A DNA stretch of 64,000 bases from Anastatus disparis (lineage: Eukaryota; Arthropoda; Insecta; Hymenoptera; Eupelmidae), in the NCBI GenBank assembly GCA_017163975.1, contig JAFFSR010000251.1:3596001-3660000 (forward strand), in the 5' to 3' direction. The position numbers were made by a program, and so were the translations under genes. This document shows, in pieces, positions 51,998 to 64,000 of the stretch; positions within the stretch are counted from its first letter, which is position 1, and each line of letters opens with the position of its first letter. The notes beneath the pieces are model-generated. The model saw only the letters and a program-made list of their open reading frames with translations. It ran no database searches and had not been told where the DNA came from.

Positions 51998-52048
51998 TCT
52001 CTCTCTCTCTCTCTCTCTCACTCTCTCTCTCTCTCTTTCTCTCTCTCT
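51998..52048. repeat. (CT)n microsatellite, interrupted
   Basis: About 50 bp of CT dinucleotides with an A and an extra T as interruptions. It is the cause of the 156-codon minus-strand frame at 51660-52130, which is all Arg, Glu, Lys and Gln runs. Confidence 0.9.
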
Positions 52049-55000
52049 GAATGCATTTTGCCAAGTGGTTTTGTCTAATTTTCGTTGAAAGGTTTACTAA
52101 TGCTTTTGAAATTATTTCAATTAGTTTCACTGTTTGACTTAATAAAATATCACTTATTATTACAATACTTTTATTAAAAATTTAAGATGAAGCTATAATA
52201 TTATCAAATAAATGCTATTTTTAAATAAAATTAAATCATAAATATTTTATTTCAAATTTCATAAAATTTGCTTATGCAAATTTTCAAATACTCCGCAGTA
52301 GACTTTAAAAAATAGAGAATTTCGTATTAAAATTAGCAAACAATATTTTTCGTTCGACATAAATTTTACGATGTTCACGTTAACATTACGATAAATGGAT
52401 AGAATTTATACATACACATGTACATTTCGCCGGCCATAAATAAGATACAAAAACCTGTAAAAGCTTTTAAGATATTACCTTTTTGATAATCAATAATACG
52501 CGCGCAGATTTCAATCATTAAAATTATGTGATTCTCTCTCTTCTTTTTATTATTGTTCCTTTTAGTTATTTAGCTCGAAGTAATAATATTGATGTTGTAT
52601 TGAAGGAGAAAGAGAAAGAAAAAAAAAATTTTTGTGGGCGACTAACGGTGCGTACGTATGATATTACGTTTGCTAATTATTCAAGCGGCCCACGCGCAAA
52701 AAATAAATAAAAAAAGTATCATTGAATAACTGAAAACAAAATTAATCTTTTCTACATTATTCATTAAACATGTAAATTTATGCTTCTCTTTTTCTCTCTT
52801 TCAATTTTACTATTTACAATCTAAATGTCGTATTTATTAAAAAAAATATCAACAAAACATCGTTACATTAGTTGTATACATGTATAATATTGAGAAAACA
52901 TAAATGTATTACTGTCGTTTATTTTTATACTTCATTTTTTTTCTGAAAGCTAACGATCGCTTATTCAAAAATAGATAGCAACGCAAATTTAAGATTTTAA
53001 TCTGAAAGTTTGTAAACGTATTTCAGTTAAACTTATGGATTCAAAGTAAATAAATTAAGATTAGGCATATGTTTAGCATGATGAAAGATCAAAATTGACT
53101 CTATATTTGTCTTATTAAAATAAAATAACGTCGATCATTAAAATTAATACGATTTGCCAAAATTTATATTCATACGATATTTAATTAACAAAAATGTACG
53201 CATGAATATATTGTAATGTTAAAAATACGCTTTCCGTATTCGTGATTTCACAAAAGTGGCTTACAGTGAATTCAACAATGCGGTGCATACGTAAAGCAGT
53301 TACGCGGAAGAGTACTGTAAAAAAAAATTTCTTAAGCTATGCGCGATTACACCGGAAGTTCCCTATGTAAAGTGAAATTTTCTAAGAACTCGAAAAGGAA
53401 AAAAAAAGTTTGTAGTTTTTTTTTTCATACAATGGAGAAAAGTTCGCTGAAAAATATATGAGATAAATTTATGCAACAGTTGAATAGAAACTCGAAATTC
53501 TGATGTAAGCATCTTTATTGGCTCATCTTTTTAATACCAAATTTTGAAGTAATAGTGATATGTTTTTTTACCAATTTTAAAGCTTAAAATTTTATTTCAC
53601 TGTCATCTTAAAAAAAAACGACTTTCTGATGGAATCAAAGTAATACATAATCCTCGTCAAATTTTTAAGTTAATTTTTTTTTGTGAATAATAGAGTCAAG
53701 ATTTTAATTAGCTTGAATGTAAAAAAAAAATAACATGAAATTTTCTGTCAATTCCTATTTTAATCTCGGAGATCTAGATATATCCATGCATGAGGTATTA
53801 AAAAACAGGAAAAGCTTTGAATTAGCTAACTCTGAAAATTTTAAAAATACCAGAGTAACGACTCGGGCAAAGGCTTTACGTTAATGAAAACTAACGTTAA
53901 ATCCATTTAGAAGGATTAAACGAAGGCCTAGACAAATTGAATTTAATGTTTCCAAAGTACCTAAATTAGATTGTTTTCTATTAAACAGAATTAGGGAAAA
54001 AAAAACACATTTAACACGCGTGCATATGTTTATACGTTAATACTCATGTACTTACATTATACTTTTAAAAAAAATTTTATAATTTTAACATGAACTTATG
54101 TTCCAGATGATTAACATACGAAATTAGTGTCGAAATCGATGAACGAACTGTATGTAAATTTTTAAATTGAAATTTCAATATAACAATGTATGAATCATAA
54201 TACGAAAAATTTCGTGTTGTGTTTTACACGTGTATCTGTGAAATTTGAGCACACGAAATTTTTATGAAATGAATCCATAACATATACAAATAATATTTAT
54301 ACATATTAATTATAACATACACTATAAAAAATTTTTTCTAAATTTATTAGGCTGAGGTGTTTTAGGTGAGAAACAAATTTTTTTGGGTTAAATTTGCAAA
54401 TGTGTAAAGAAAAATCTAAAAATTCATCTGATCGTTTGCATTGCACTATGCGCAGAAGGAAATAGTAAAAAGAGATTGTTATCGAATTAATACATTTATA
54501 GTATTTGCAAACGGAAGTGATTATCAGTTACCGGGTATATAACACGTTCCACAAATTTGCATAACAGTTTAAAGTAAAAAAAAAAGAAAAAAAAAACAAC
54601 AGTTCTTGTTTGCTTATTTCTATACCCTTTTTTTCATTCTCTCCTTTTAAACTATTCTTTTATAAAACTTATCCTTTTCCCTCTCGTTCTTTTAGCGCGA
54701 TGCGCACGCAGAGTTCCTCTTGTACGCGTTTGTTTTATTTTTTCTTAGATTCTTACTTATTCAGTTGAAAAGCTCCATATATTGCCTTTCAGTAGCCACA
54801 TACTACTGTAAATAATATACACACGTACGCGCGTATATCCATGCACGGTGTATATACACGTACAAAGCAGCATGTGCATTATCGAGGCTATTGTGAGATA
54901 TTCGCGCTATACACAATGTGAATCACGTATAAAAGGAGGGAATGAGGAGGAGGAGGAGGAGAGAGATATATAGAGAAGGGAAGTATCTTTCTCTGTTGTA

Positions 55001-55096
55001 TACGCGTGGCGAATGTTATACAGCAGCAACTTGTCCCCTTTTATTTCTCGTCGTTTTCATTTAATTTCGTTATATAGCCTGACTCTGTGCTTGCTA

Positions 55097-55118
55097 TGTG
55101 TGTGTGTGTGTGTGTGTA
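55097..55118. repeat. (TG)11 microsatellite
   Basis: An uninterrupted TG run of about 22 bp. Confidence 0.9.
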
Positions 55119-57244
55119 TTATGGAGAAGCGCTATAGCAAGCACAAACTACGTACGTGAAGCAATTAGAAACTGAGCTCGATTCTCTATCTCTTTCTTTC
55201 TTTTTTCTTTTTTTTTCTCTCCTTGAACGTTAGCGTTGGACTAGGGGGGTGTATTATATGAACTGTTTTAGAGGAAACTTCGCGCGCTGAATGTAGAAAA
55301 TTTCTCTGTGTGTAAGAAAGAAGCTGTGAAAAAAAAAGTTTACGGTTGGGAGAAAATACGCTGAAGGAAAATTTGATGAAGTTATTTTAAAGTCTTTTTT
55401 AATAGTTACTGTTGTTTAAACGTTTCAAAGGAATAGACATTTTTATGCTTTTAATGTGTAGTTATGTTTTTAAAATGCATTTTTAATTCTGTAGAATTTT
55501 TTTAAATATTTTTTTCAACTCTTTTACTTAATAAAATTATTAGGTTTAACAAAATTATTTTGATGAATGGGGTTTTAAATTAACATGATTTAAGAAAACT
55601 TAAATAATATAACGCTTTTTTAAAAATAAAACAGTCAGTATGTTAGACACCAATAGTATCTGTTACAGTTAGCCTATCACACGTTTTTTTTATGTAATGA
55701 AAAAATTTTTCACCTTACAAATGTAATTTGAAAAATTAGAAAAAAGTATGCATTATTATCTCTTAGATTCTCATTCTTCTTTCTTTTGTTGAGTCTTGGA
55801 AAGTACTAAGACTTAAAAAGTAATTAATGATTCAATAAACTTTTAATAAAGTTCCTCGAATATAATTAATATTGGTAATTAATTCGGATCAGTTTTAGCA
55901 AAGGCTCCAACAATTCATTTAAAATAATTTATATAACTAGCTTAGGTTTCATCATAAAGACTAGAATTTTAACTTTTAATGTATATTCTCGACAATAAGA
56001 AGCATGATTCGTATTATTGTTAGTTTAATTAAGTTCTTTATTATAAATATTAAAAATTTTTAGTTTTATAATGGTAAAAGATTAAAATTATAAAGCAATA
56101 CAAAACTGGTAAACATGGATTTCCACTTAACTGCTGTGTTAAGTAAAAACTTATATAAATGTAAAATAAATAAAAGTGATAAAATCAAATAATATCAATT
56201 TTGTTCGATCTAATTTTTAATTTTGTAATAATTTTTGTTTTCTCATTTTTTGGCGAAAAACTTGAAACAACTTCTTTTTTTTTACTCATTTAATTGGCTA
56301 TTTTATTATCGGATCAATTGATAGAAAAAATTTATTTTTCATCGAAATGTCACCTGTGAGATGTCAAAAGATACGTATCCTCACTTATTAATATAAGAAA
56401 ATGAATGACGCGCATGGACTTCCGCCTTAAGATAGTCTCTTCTTTAGAATGGAGACAAACTCTTATTAATATGCTTTTTTTTACTTTTTTTTATGTATAA
56501 TCGTTTTATTATTTCCACAAATTTCGTTATTGTCAGATTAAGCGATGCTCATTATGAGTTTTTATTCTTACTAATGATATACTTTTGTACTCTACTTAAT
56601 TCAACGCTGTATACGTTCCAAATTGATAAATGTAAATAAAAGGATGATTCTTGTAACGTAACTCTTTATTTTCATTGCACTCATACGTTTATTCTTTAAA
56701 AATCTTGTCATGGCAGCGAATTTACTTAATTCGTTAAAAAAATTTTTTCCTGCTTACGTTGCTGCAGCTAAGGCTATATACGAAATAATAGTACATTCTA
56801 GACGTGCATATTTCATTAACGTAAATTATGCTATTCTTTTCGACTTCATCATCATCTCTCTCTCTCTCTCTCTCTCTTCCGCGTGCCTTTTCTTTTTAAT
56901 ACATGTACATGTATATACGTATATAACATACTTTCTCTGTTATCTACGCTCTGCTTGCGCTTTTAGCGTTATCGTTCCAGCATTAAGGAACTATTTTATT
57001 TAGAGCGTAATAATTATACTGCTCATTATCGTTTTAGAGAGAAAGATTTGCAATTCGTTATAAAATGCTCGTCTGTATGTTCAATAAGTACTGATTAATT
57101 ATTATTACGAAATTCCATAAATTTCTTATTTCTAATATTTAACAGCAATTAATAAATAGGAATAATGAATGATTTTTTAAAGAAAATTTGTGCGCTGAGA
57201 GAAATATTTTTGTTAAAATTAATAGTTTACGGTAAAACGTAGTA

Positions 57245-57703
57245 CACTGAGAAAAAAACATAGTTGGCTTTATTGCGTTCTCTAGTAACGATAACCATGT
57301 TACTCTAGTATTCAATATATAGTTAAATTAACCGTTTATATTAGTAGCATTTACTAGATTGAACGTAGTAGGAATTTCTACAGTCTTTATTAGTATTTTA
57401 TTTACTTTTTTCAAGATATACTAACCGAAGTTTTAAGACTTTAAAGTCTCCCTTTGAGTCTTCTAGGCTTTTATTATAATTAAATATTCTTATTTCATCT
57501 ACTTTCGTTTGTAAATATGCAAATTAATAATAATATATATTATATAGATTTTGAGGTTAAGATCTATTCATCATGTGCTACTGAATGCCGACCAAAGAAT
57601 CTAGTTGCATTTACTAGGTTGCTGTAGTAAACGACAGAAACAATACGTTAGTAAATATCATTAATCTGAACGTAGTAAAGTCAACTATGTTTTTTTCTCA
57701 GTG
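57245..57703. mobile_element. TA-flanked MITE (Tc1/mariner-like), about 459 bp
   Basis: Seen: the left tip CACTGAGAAAAAAACATAG (from 57245) is matched exactly by the reverse complement of the right tip (to 57703). Inverted homology extends about 34 bp with three differences. Both ends are bordered by TA (57243-57244 and 57704-57705), fitting a TA target duplication. Internally there are repeated TAGTAA-type words and a direct repeat of GCATTTACTAG (57348 and 57607). No transposase frame exists, so it would depend on an enzyme encoded elsewhere. Assignment to Tc1/mariner rests on the TA duplication only. Confidence 0.8.
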
Positions 57704-57705
57704 TA

Positions 57706-60700
57706 CTGGACTGCCATCATAACAATATATTTTGCTGTGTCAACAATAAATTTTAGTACGAGTTTGACAAAAATTATTACTTGAATTTCACTGTTTAATA
57801 TAGTAATTTTTTTTATACTGCCAGTTTCCCTCCCTGAAATTATACCATATAGTAAAATTTAATCAAACATTTCTCACCGATTTTAAACGTTTAATAATTT
57901 TAAAAGCAAAAATATAAATTTTCTTCTTTGCACTTCACAATAAGTTTTTAATATGAAATACAATCAATTGCTGAGACATCGATCTTAACAATATTTTAAA
58001 AAAATGAAATGAAAACAATTTCTTTTTACTTACATAACGTAATTAAAATAGGAGAAAAAAAATTACCTAGTATATATACGTCATCATCTAAGCAATCAAA
58101 GTATAAACAATATAGCGATCTTGCAAGTGACACTTTCAATTAAACAAAATTCTAATAACACAATAAGATCATTACTTCTGTATCGATAAATTTTACAGAA
58201 TTTTAATTATAAAATATAATAATTTAATCAAATTACTCACAATTACGAACCTTCAAAGAAATTTTGATTAATGCAGCTATATAGATTGTTACGTAAATTT
58301 ATTGTGCAACATGCAACAGTGGAGTTAATATTCAATAATTTTAGACCGTTTTATTAGTTACGTAATTTTCTAATTTATCAAAAATTAAAAACAAAACAAA
58401 AAGTATCATCTTATTTACCTACATTAATGGGCGTTTTTATTTTTATATGAATTTTTAACTTTTGACTTGCCGATGGCATTTTTTCTTGAAAAAGGACGCA
58501 ATCTAAGTGCCCAAAACGTGGAAGGAAATATAAACATTTGACTTAAATTCCAGGCTGTTTAATCATTAATTTTTTATCAAAATATAGAAAGTAATTAAAG
58601 CCAATATAATGTATTTTAAACCAAGAAAATAATATTAATTATAACAATAAAATATTCCCACGGTTAATAGAATTAGAGCCACTCTCACGTATCAAAAAAA
58701 CAAAAAAAAATATTCAAAAGTGAATATCAATCTCTACGTTTACAGCTACTGTTCAAAAGGCTAAACTCGTAAATTAAAATCCTTTAAATTTGAACAAGCG
58801 CTCTGCTCGCACTTGACTACGAAATAAAAATCCCATACATAATCCTATTCTCTACTAAAAAACAAAACAAACTATATAAAAATAGAAAAAAAAAAATACT
58901 TCTCCAATGTACAAAAATTCACCGAGTAGTCAAGTAGTCTTTTTTTTTCAACTTCAACATAATGTATCCTATGAAAATATTCGAATCACGCGACATTGTA
59001 AATTTCATTGACGTTTGTTCCTCTCTTTTTTTAAAAATGTTGTTTTATTCTCTTCTTCTTTTTTTTTCTTTTAACGTAGCGAATTTAATGAATAGTTAAT
59101 GACGTCGATCAGTAGAACAAGTACCGCCTTTTTAGTATACCGACAAAAGGCCGCGCTTTTCGTTGTTACAGTCTAAATGGACATTTACATCAAGCACATT
59201 GGTTATATACTGGTTGACTTTTTGTTTGTGTGTAAATACAAGGCGCCTATAGTCTATTTACCATCCAAACTATTGAAGTATTCTGAGGACATAACTTGAT
59301 GCGGATATTCTCTTAAAGGAAATAAAATTAGCTATAAAAGTTTTTGTAAAAGAAACGTTTATTGAGACATTATTTTCTCACTATTAGGATACTCTGCTTG
59401 AATATGGTATTTGTGAAATATGAAAATATTTTTACACGTGATATAACTTGAATTAAAATTCACTTATAATTTCCCTTTTTTTCAGAACTTATTCTAAATA
59501 ATTTTTTTTCACTGTTTCAAGTTTCAAGTTATCAATATCATCTTACAAGATTTTTCTAAATTTTTTCAAAATTAAATCTATCATGGTTTAAAACTTAATT
59601 TCTTTTATATTTCTTATAATATTATGTCTAAAGAATATTTTAGACTAAATGTTAAAAAAATTGAAAATTTAAAAAGTTAATTTGGTAGCAACTTAATTTC
59701 CCTAGCAACGAATTATTTTTAGAATTTCATCAAATCTGTATTTATATATAAACAAAATATATAAATACTATTGTAAATCAAGAGCGAAGAAAAAACTAAT
59801 TATATCAAATTTGTAGTTTTGAATTTATATTGCTTGTATAATATTTATAAATGTATTGATATCTCTTTCTAGATGCTCATATTAAATGTTTAATATTTAA
59901 AATGACAATTTCAATTTAACTTTTACACGATATAATTTTACGACGATTGATTGACAGTGTTACGTTTCGCATAAATTAATTTCAATTATCTAAAATACAA
60001 AAGTTACATTTTATTATATTCATTATTAATTTGTGAATTTTGACGGATATGCATTATTAAAGAAACTCCTTAATGTAATGTTTCTTAAAATGGCTCTTTA
60101 TCCGATAACCACAACAATAATTTTAGCTTATTAGGTTTGTCAATGAATTTATTAGGAACAGGATGAGTTAGGACAAATAGAATTGTGTAAATAGATTATA
60201 ATATTTAGTATTTTTCACTAATGTTGATAAATTAAAATTTTAAATAATTTAAAATCGTATAAAAATAAGTTTTATAATCTGCTCGCTGAAAAGTACTTAC
60301 TTTTATTAAAATAAATCAGCTCTCTTATACCTCGTTTCAATCAAGATAGTAGAGTTAAAAAAAAAGGGAAAATAAAGTTGCCGACTGCACGTTGTTAATT
60401 AAAGCTCGTCATTAATTAATTAATTAATTAATTAAAATAATTAAAAGCGCCTTAAGATACTAAAGAATTTTCATTGACAAAGCTGGATATTTAATCCTTG
60501 GCATTAGCCTCTTTCTCGCTACTAATTTTAATAACATAATAGAGACGCTGCTCGGCAGAAAGGAAAAAAGAAACGTCGCATAGCTGATGCTCGTTCTAAT
60601 GCTTTATTTAATGCAGATGAGATAAGCCAGTTGCGAGAATATCCAAGTTTTAATCGATCATTTAAGAAGTAGTTTAATTATTTAATTAATCGCGGATGTT

Positions 60701-63700
60701 GAATGTGACATCTTAATAATGTGTGTAATTGATAAATGGATGATTATTTCATATATTAATATATATTCGATTTTTATTGGATCATTGAATGAATACCAAA
60801 AATTCCAATTAAAATTTCATATGAATAATAAGTTAGCGCGAAAAAATTTCTTTGTACCACATACTTCTTATATTATTTACACGAGAGACGAGAGTCAGTA
60901 AGCTCGAGATAATTAAGAACGAACGAACGACTCGAAGATATTTAACTCTTTTTTTCTGTCTGTCGTGGCTTATCGACAAGCGTAACCGAGTTGAGTTTAA
61001 ATGGAACCTGCTATACCACATCAATTTTCCAAGACGCCCTTCTTCTTTTTTTTTTTTAAAGCACAAAGACATTTTAAGATGCGCGCGTGCCTTTCTTTTG
61101 ATGAATATTCAACCCTAACCGAAAAACTAAACGACCAAGGATACGCGTTCACTCGCAACTGTTTTTCTATTTTTGTACTTTTAATTATAAGAATAAATAC
61201 AGAGTTTAAGTGAAATTTTTTCCTTCAAAATATTCTATATTTGAAAAAGTAGGTATTCATAGAATGACGAGTTTTTAATATACTTTATAAATAAAGCTAA
61301 AATAGATATGTTTAAAATTTTTCTTCATATAAATTTTGAGTTCGAGATTATTATAAGCTCGAATGAAATATTTTAATCCTAAAATGAATATTTTAATCAA
61401 ATGTTTTTAGAACTTATCGAAGAGTAAGAATCTTATCTTGAATATTAGTTTAATCTTTCTAGTTTTCAATAATTATGCTTTAGAATAATTCAACTTTGAT
61501 ATTTTTTTTTCTAAAGAGTTTAAATTAAATATACATTTGTATCTCAGCTGAAAAGAATTTAAAATCGTGTTACGGAAAAAAAAGTTAATAATTATTTAAC
61601 CGTGGTAAATTTTAATTTAGCAAAAATTATTGTTCAAACAAATATTTTAATGAATTTACTAAAATACACGTAAATTTGATAATTTGAACTCAGATTAAAA
61701 TATCTAAAATTTTTGTTATAACGGACCATAATCCAATTTTAATATCCAAGCTTACATTCGCCAATGAAAATAATTTAAATACAAATATCGAGCATGAAAT
61801 TTAATTAAAACATATACATATTTGTTTTAAAAAAAATTTTTCCATATCAAAGAGCAATACAAAAATAAAGTAAAAACTTGTGAATGATGCGCTTGCCTAC
61901 TAGAGAAAAAGTAGAAAAAAAATATATAAAAGGAAACGGCTCTTGGTGAATGAAAAAAAAGAAAGAGATAAAAAAAAAGACACATATTCGAGTTAAAGGA
62001 TGGATGAAAATTTAATTTCGACTATCCTCGAAGTCCAAAGGCCTGCCATGAGTGCTACGCGATTCACGAGATTACCTCTAGCTTTATGCGAGTGGGTAAT
62101 AACGCTTCAACTGAAATCCAGCCTTCACTCCTTTTTTTTCTTCTTTTCTATATTTTTTTTCTTCTTTTTTTTTCATCAACGTTCACATAACGTCGTTTCC
62201 AACGATTTTTAAAACCTCGAATCTCTTGCCGCATATCCATGCCAACCAGATATTTCGTTTATCTAAATGTATCCCTGCAATTTGAACAAATCTAATTTCA
62301 TAATTTCATGTTTTGCGCGCTATTTAAAATTAATTTTTTTTTTTTGCTTTCACATTTTATAATTAAATGTAATATTTTCGAACGTATTTTAATGAAAATG
62401 ATAGATTTAACTTGTAATTTAATTAATCCATCATTTTTTTTTCTTTTCCATAGAACTTTTTTTTTAACAGTGATATTTGATGTGCCATAAAAGAGAGTAA
62501 AATAGAACAAATGGTCTGTTAAAAAACTGAGCACCTGTCGAGCTTCTTTTCACTTTAATGATCATTTCTTTATATAAGAAAAAAATAATTGAAGCGAAAA
62601 AAAAGATTTTAATTTATTTTTAGAAAATTAAAGTGATTGAAGAAAATCAACAAATCATTGTAACTAATTATTATTATATAAAAATGATAATATTATATTA
62701 AATAAATATGAAATATATATTCGTTTGATAAATTTAATCTTTTTAATTAATGTTTTTATTTAACATTGAATTGTCAATTTGAAATAAAAAAAATTCAATA
62801 AAATAATTCATGCATAAATTTTACTCGTTTAATTAATGTAATTAAATAAAAAGTACATACTTTAGTTGATTAAATAATTTTACACTTCGCAGCTTTCGGA
62901 AAAAAAAATCATTAAATTAAAAATTCAATCTTCGCTATATCAGAATAAAACATAAAATTATCATTTTAACAATTAAAACAAATAAAAGTCAATCCCTTAT
63001 TTTCTTTAACTTATTCTTCACGGTTTAAGGTGCGCATGAAGAATAAAAAATAAACGAGATTATAAAACTTAATATTAAGAATAATGTACTTTGGCATTTG
63101 ATTTTGCCTTACTTTTTTTTTACGAGCTGTATAGTAGTAACGCTCGTAAAAACTTTTTTTTTACGAGCTAGAAAAAGACTTTCAACGCTGAAGAGTAGAT
63201 TTGCTATTTTCTTCGCGCTGTGCTTAGTTACATGTATTTTTTCTACTTTTTTCTTTTACTTTCTTTCTATAATTTCTCATGGCCTTTTAATTATCTCTTA
63301 TACTGTATGCACATTTTTATCAAAATATTATATTTACCTCTTGATTTTCCATCAGAAAAATATAAAGTAAAAATATTTCTTTTTCGTCTTGATAACGTAA
63401 GATATTAAGTTTTTATTTCTCCTTAACAATCAGGTATGTACAAAGTGAAAATTATCATGGATTACATCAAACAATCGCGTTAAATTATATTTCCTAAAAA
63501 AAAAAAATTATTTGTTATTCCGAACGCAATGTTCCAACGCTCTCTATCTCTCCTTTTCTTTAGATATCTTTTTTTTTTATTTTCTTAACTTCGCTCGATG
63601 AAAATTCAAGGAAGCACAATCGCAGCTAACGATTTCTCGGGAGCCTCATTAAAATACAACGAAGCGGTTGTCCAACCAGAGAGCCGGCAAAGTGCGAATA

Positions 63701-64000
63701 ACGAAGGATCCAATTGTCAGGACCCTTTTCTCATTCACTGCTGTACGCCTTTCTCTCTCTCTTCTTCTTCTTTCGCTCTTTCTTCAAGCGCATACTCAGG
63801 GAAAACGTGCTTTCGACTTGGAAAATTAGTGGGCGTCACGTTTTCTCTTGCTCTTAGCTTTTCTTGCGCTCGCACATACCTTTTGGCCCCCAGACCCATT
63901 GAAAATCTATCGCCGTGAAACTTATACTTTTTAATATGACAAATAAAAGCCTTATCGCTACGCGTATTGTAATGTTCCATCGCATTTTGCCTCTCCCCTT
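57706..64000. other. AT-rich stretch to the end of the window; no gene recognised
   Basis: AT-rich DNA with poly-A/T runs and a (TAAT)n repeat at 60411-60435. Frames at 61001-61213, 62000-62212, 63598-63918 and 63735-63980 (the last minus) lack splice signals or family motifs and overlap one another or low-complexity runs. An EF-hand exon of the rhomboid gene could be expected at or beyond this side but was not seen. Confidence 0.5.
60411..60435. repeat. (TAAT)6 microsatellite
   Basis: A perfect tetranucleotide run of about 25 bp. Confidence 0.9.

Noticed and set aside
51660..52130. 156-codon minus-strand open frame, the longest here
   Set aside because: It is made of Arg/Glu/Lys/Gln runs from CT and GTT repeats and homopolymers. 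There are no splice sites or domain-like segments.
56710..57003. 97-codon plus-strand frame beginning MAANLLNSLKKFF
   Set aside because: The start looks protein-like, but the frame soon runs through a CT repeat and AT-rich hydrophobic codons, with no family motif or splice context.
58419..58495. Possible minus-strand exon ending AATGTAG|GTAAATAAG
   Set aside because: The acceptor is weak and the peptide is Lys/Ile-rich without family features; likely chance.
63598..63980. Overlapping plus (106-codon) and minus (81-codon) frames near the right end
   Set aside because: They overlap antisense, contain CT-derived Ser/Glu runs and match no family I recognise.
1..64000. CRISPR array, operon or phage/bacterial system
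   Set aside because: There are no regularly spaced repeats, no adjacent long coding frames and no ribosome-binding layout; splice sites and a SINE show eukaryotic DNA.

Overview
The window looks like insect genomic DNA, most likely hymenopteran. It is very AT-rich, dense in simple repeats (TA, GA/CT, poly-A/T), and has small CpG-rich islands, compact inverted-repeat transposons, a tRNA-derived SINE and a short TTAGG-type motif inside a second retroposed element. There is no prokaryotic gene layout. Nearly all long open frames here are low-complexity or chance frames. The organism call is inference from composition and repeat types.

The one gene I can support is on the minus strand. Two coding exons with consensus splice sites lie at 38719-38831 and 1443-1560. 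They join in frame (phase 2) across an intron of about 37.2 kb. The joined peptide has the sequence that precedes and begins the first membrane segment of the RHBDL1/RHBDL3 type of rhomboid intramembrane serine protease (the type with N-terminal EF hands; in flies probably rho-4). The catalytic core must be encoded left of position 1. The EF-hand exons should lie right of 38831; I did not find them here and they may lie beyond position 64000. Almost the whole window is therefore intron of this gene, or intron plus 5' flank.

Layout: 1-1442 intron; 1443-1560 exon; 1561-38718 giant intron. That intron holds a CpG-rich island near 29.0-29.6 kb, an unexplained open stretch at 31.9-32.2 kb, a 667-bp near-perfect foldback element at 33987-34653 and a piggyBac-like MITE at 35942-36216. 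After the exon at 38719-38831, the stretch 38832-64000 holds two retroposed elements with target-site duplications (45907-46297 and 46980-47246), an 80-bp-arm inverted repeat at 49354-49599, CpG-rich patches around 49.1-49.8 kb and a TA-flanked MITE at 57245-57703.

The interest lies in how mobile elements have built structure into the introns of this gene. A long hairpin would be transcribed with the pre-mRNA, and two retroposons about 0.7 kb apart share a core although their 5' heads differ. I see no CRISPR array, operon or bacterial-style system.
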